Below, one piece after another: positions 4,899-7,315 of a DNA stretch of 7,315 nucleotides. Numbering within the stretch: position 1 is the first letter of the stretch; each line of letters starts with the position of its first letter. Source of the DNA: Pseudomonadota bacterium (lineage in GTDB: Bacteria; Pseudomonadota; Alphaproteobacteria; Rhizobiales; Segnochrobactraceae); the NCBI GenBank assembly GCA_023442215.1, contig JAEZMP010000029.1:1-7315 (forward strand), given 5' to 3'. The position numbers were made by a program, and so were the translations under genes. The notes beneath the pieces are model-generated. The model saw nothing but the letters and a program-made list of their open reading frames with translations, had not been told where the DNA came from and made no database searches.

Positions 4899-6305
4899 AT
4901 GACCACGATCTTGCGCAACGGGCCCGATCTCGAGACCCTCGACAAGCGCTATCTCTTCCACCCCTTCACCGCGCTCGCCGAGCACGAGCGCAACGGCCCG
5001 CAGGTCATCGTCAAGGGCGAGGGCGTGTGGCTGGAGGACGCCCACGGCCAGCGCTATCTCGATGGCATGGCGGGGTTGTGGTGCGTCAATGTCGGCTACG
5101 GCCGGCCCGAGATCGCCGAGGCGATCCACCGCCAGGCGCTAACGCTGCCCTATTTCCATTCCTTCTCGTCCTGGGCCACCGACACGCCGATCCTGCTCGC
5201 CGAGAAGCTGATCGAGATGGCCCCGGTGCCGATGTCGAAGGTGTTCTTCGGCCAGTCCGGCTCGGACGCCAACGACACCCAGATCAAGATCGTCTGGTAC
5301 TACAACAACGCCCGCGGCAAGCCGCAGAAGAAGAAGATCATCGCCCGTCGGCGCGGCTATCACGGCGTCACGCTCGCCTCCGCCAGCCTCACCGGCATGC
5401 CGTCGCTGCATTCTGGGTTCGACCTGCCGCTCGATTTCGTGCGCCATACCACGCCGCCCTACCGGCTGTGGGAAGCCGAGCCCGGCCAGTCGGATGCCGA
5501 CTTCGTCGCGAAGCTCGCCCGCGATCTGGAAGACCTCATTCTCGCCGAGGGGCCGGATACCGTCGGCGCCGTCATCATGGAGCCGGTGATGGGCGCGGGC
5601 GGCGTGATCGTGCCGCCGAAGGGCTACTATCCCGCGATCCGCGCCGTGCTCGACCGCCACGATGTGCTGCTGATCGCCGACGAGGTCATCTCCGGCTTCG
5701 GCCGTCTCGGCACCATGTTCGGCGCGACCGCCATGGAGATGCAGCCGGACCTGATCTCCGTCGCCAAGGGAATCACCTCGGCCTACGTCCCCCTGTCCGG
5801 CTGCATGGTGTCGGAGAAGGTGTGGCGCACCATCGTCGACGGCCAGGCCACGCTCGGCGTGTTCGGCCACGGCTACACCTACTCGGCCCATCCGCTCGCC
5901 GCTGCGGCGGCGCTCGCGAACCTCGACATCATCGAGAAGGATGGTCTCGTCGAGCAGGCCGGCCGCCGTGGTGCCTTCATGCACGAGCGGCTCGCCGAGG
6001 CGTTCGCCGATCACCCGCTCGTCGGCGATATCCGGGGCCACGGCCTCGTCGGCGCCGTGGAGTTCGTGGCCGCGAAGGAGCCCGCGACCCGCTTCGAGCC
6101 CTCGCTCAAGATCGCCGGCCGCATCGTCAAGGCGGCGCTCGCCGAAGGGCTCATCACCCGCGCGCTGCCCCACGCCGATACCATCTCGTTCTCGCCGCCG
6201 TTCGTGATCTCGGAAGACGAGATCGCGCTGATGGTCTCCCGTGCCCGCACCGCCGTCGACCGCGTCGCCGACGAACTCGTCCGCGAAGGCCTCTGGCACG
6301 GCTGA
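4899..6305 (+). CDS. Class III PLP-dependent omega-aminotransferase, probably GABA/omega-amino acid:pyruvate
   Basis: This 468-residue protein belongs to the long, pyruvate-type class III transaminases rather than the 426-residue 2-oxoglutarate-type E. coli GabT. It would move the terminal amino group of an omega-amino acid to a keto acid; for GABA the product is succinic semialdehyde, the GabD substrate. Visible features are G-S-D-A-N (121-125) for the PLP phosphate, G-Y-H-G (152-155) stacking on PLP, Glu228 in M-E-P-V, Asp261 in I-A-D-E-V, the Schiff-base Lys290 in V-A-K-G, and Arg421 in L-I-T-R-A-L at the position of the mobile carboxylate-binding arginine. The start is set by GGAGAG five bases upstream. 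It is transcribed away from gabD, so a shared regulator is likely. Taurine:pyruvate, beta-alanine:pyruvate and putrescine transaminases share this fold and motifs. GABA is favoured by the neighbour, not proved; gabT would be a reasonable working name. Confidence 0.93.
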   Translation: MTTILRNGPDLETLDKRYLFHPFTALAEHERNGPQVIVKGEGVWLEDAHGQRYLDGMAGLWCVNVGYGRPEIAEAIHRQALTLPYFHSFSSWATDTPILLAEKLIEMAPVPMSKVFFGQSGSDANDTQIKIVWYYNNARGKPQKKKIIARRRGYHGVTLASASLTGMPSLHSGFDLPLDFVRHTTPPYRLWEAEPGQSDADFVAKLARDLEDLILAEGPDTVGAVIMEPVMGAGGVIVPPKGYYPAIRAVLDRHDVLLIADEVISGFGRLGTMFGATAMEMQPDLISVAKGITSAYVPLSGCMVSEKVWRTIVDGQATLGVFGHGYTYSAHPLAAAAALANLDIIEKDGLVEQAGRRGAFMHERLAEAFADHPLVGDIRGHGLVGAVEFVAAKEPATRFEPSLKIAGRIVKAALAEGLITRALPHADTISFSPPFVISEDEIALMVSRARTAVDRVADELVREGLWHG

Positions 6306-6330
6306 CCGCGCCGTCGGCCGTCCTTGGCGC

Positions 6331-6364
6331 ATATCCCCGCATGCCCTACCGCATGCGGGGATAT
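6331..6364. terminator. Perfect 14-bp hairpin, probable bidirectional terminator
   Basis: ATATCCCCGCATGC (6331-6344) pairs perfectly with its inverted copy at 6351-6364 around the loop CCTACC. It lies 25 bases after the aminotransferase stop and 10 bases beyond the stop of the convergent reductase gene, so it could end both transcripts. There is no long T-run on either side, though the ATAT base of the stem is AT-rich. Confidence 0.75.
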
Positions 6365-6374
6365 CCGGCTCGCC

Positions 6375-7315
6375 TCAGGCCGAGGCCCAGACATCCTGAA
6401 GATAGCGGCCGCCGGCTTCCAGATCCGCCAGCACGGGGCCGCCCAGAAGCTCGGCGAAGGTGGCGCGCACGTCCGGGGCCATGGTGCGGGCATTGCCGCA
6501 GACGAGAACGGAGGCGCCAGCGGCCACCTGCCGGCGCACCTCCTCCCCATGCACCCGCAGCAGATCCTGCACATAGGTCCTGGGCGTGCCGGCGTGGCGG
6601 GAGAAGCCCACCGCCAGCAGGCTCAGCGTGCCCTCGTCGCGATAGGTCTCCAGTTCTTCCCGGTAGAGATAGTCGCTCTCGTCGCGGCAGCCGAAGAACA
6701 GCAGCACCGGGCCGACGGCGAGCCCCTGCATTCGCTGGGCGTGACGCTCCTGGATGAAGCCGCGCAGCGGCGCGAGCCCCGTGCCCGGCCCGATCAGAAC
6801 GAGCGGCACCGTGGGATCGGCCGGCAGATGGAACGCGCTGCCGGTGTCCTTCACCAGCACGCGCAGCGCCGCGTCCTCCGCGCAGGCCGCCAGATAGGGG
6901 CTGCACAGGCCGTCATGCCGCACTCCATCGGCCGTATCGAACTGGTGGACGCCCACGGTGATCGTGCAGGCCTGCGGCGACATCAGCGGAGAAGACGAGA
7001 TGGAATAATAGCGCGGCTTCAGGGCGGGGCGGATCGTCAGCAGGGTGGCGAGGTCGAGCTTCACGGAGGGCACCTGCGCCAGCAGATCCTCCATGCGCGG
7101 CTTCACTTCGGCCACCGCCGCCGGGAAATCCGACAGCCAGCCCGCGATCCGCGCCCGGTCCGGCGGACATTGGGCCGCCTGCGCCCACGCGCGCAGGTCG
7201 CGGCGCGTGACGGGGCCGGCGAGATCCACATGCGCGCTCAGCAGTTCGGCGACGCTCACCGGCATGCCGAACGGCAGTCCGGCCTCGCCGGCGGCCTGCG
7301 GGTGAAGGGCGGTCA
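6375..7315 (-). CDS. C-terminal FAD/NADPH reductase domain of a CYP102-like self-sufficient P450, 5'-truncated
   Basis: The frame is open to the window edge (first full codon at 7313), so the ATG at 7265 is internal; 312 residues are visible. The alignable order follows P450 BM3: linker with P-V-S-V-A-E-L-L (18-25) and P-V-T-R-R-D-L (34-40), FAD motif R-Y-Y-S-I-S-S-S (101-108), NADPH motif G-P-G-T-G-L-A-P (175-182), F-F-G-C-R (206-210), the 2'-phosphate set S-R with R-T-Y (about 238-247), V-C-G (271-273), and the ending G-R-Y-L-Q-D-V-W. Ser104, Cys272, Asp307 and Trp309 correspond to the CPR/BM3 hydride-transfer set, Trp stacking on FAD. It takes electrons from NADPH to FAD and on to an FMN domain and heme expected upstream, in typical fatty-acid hydroxylases. 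A stand-alone diflavin reductase cannot be excluded because the heme domain is not in view. Confidence 0.87.
   Translation of the reverse strand, partial: TALHPQAAGEAGLPFGMPVSVAELLSAHVDLAGPVTRRDLRAWAQAAQCPPDRARIAGWLSDFPAAVAEVKPRMEDLLAQVPSVKLDLATLLTIRPALKPRYYSISSSPLMSPQACTITVGVHQFDTADGVRHDGLCSPYLAACAEDAALRVLVKDTGSAFHLPADPTVPLVLIGPGTGLAPLRGFIQERHAQRMQGLAVGPVLLFFGCRDESDYLYREELETYRDEGTLSLLAVGFSRHAGTPRTYVQDLLRVHGEEVRRQVAAGASVLVCGNARTMAPDVRATFAELLGGPVLADLEAGGRYLQDVWASA

Noticed and set aside
5139..6332. Minus-strand open frame of 397 codons under the aminotransferase
   Set aside because: Low-complexity Gly/Asp/Arg/Glu translation without motifs; antisense shadow.
4709..6757. Very long plus-strand open frame of 682 codons overlapping the aminotransferase in another frame
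   Set aside because: Arg/Pro-rich shadow of a GC-rich gene; it runs through the intergenic hairpin and into the antisense of the reductase, and has no ribosome binding site.

Overview
The window is GC-rich with strong third-position G/C bias. Protein-level resemblances (a CYP102-type reductase tail, a pyruvate-type class III aminotransferase, a PcaR/PobR-type IclR regulator) suggest an alphaproteobacterium, plausibly Hyphomicrobiales (Xanthobacteraceae-like). That placement is inference; no rRNA or tRNA gene is present to anchor it.

Layout. (1) Positions 1-1553, plus strand: the 3' part of a multi-cofactor oxidoreductase subunit that carries a plant-type [2Fe-2S] cysteine set, an FAD/NAD-type two-dinucleotide fold and a C-terminal BFD-like [2Fe-2S] cysteine set in one chain. 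Its 5' end is outside the window. (2) 1554-1914: a 361-base gap whose plus-strand RNA can form at least two hairpins. It leads to a strong Shine-Dalgarno and a small 87-residue glycine-zipper membrane protein (1915-2178). (3) 2174-2245: a duplicated hairpin unit between convergent genes. (4) 2246-4530, minus strand: gabD (succinate-semialdehyde dehydrogenase), then an IclR-family regulator whose ATG overlaps the gabD stop. (5) 4531-4898: the divergent control region, holding an AT-rich island with three copies of a 10-bp half-site. (6) 4899-6305, plus strand: a class III omega-aminotransferase. (7) 6331-6364: a perfect 14-bp stem hairpin between convergent genes. (8) 6375-7315, minus strand: the C-terminal FAD/NADPH domain of what looks like a CYP102 (P450 BM3-type) self-sufficient P450; its N-terminal part lies beyond the window.

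How the genes work together. The central block reads as a divergent omega-amino-acid module, most likely for GABA. The aminotransferase would give succinic semialdehyde, GabD would oxidise it to succinate, and the regulator co-transcribed with gabD would bind between the two transcription units. The half-site arrangement (one direct repeat plus one palindrome) resembles the operators described for PcaU/PobR, which belong to the same regulator subfamily. I consider this the most interesting testable signal here. The flanking flavoenzymes are not obviously part of the module. I saw no CRISPR array, transposase, tRNA, rRNA or phage gene, and no clearly new multi-gene system; the least explained element is the small membrane protein with its structured leader.
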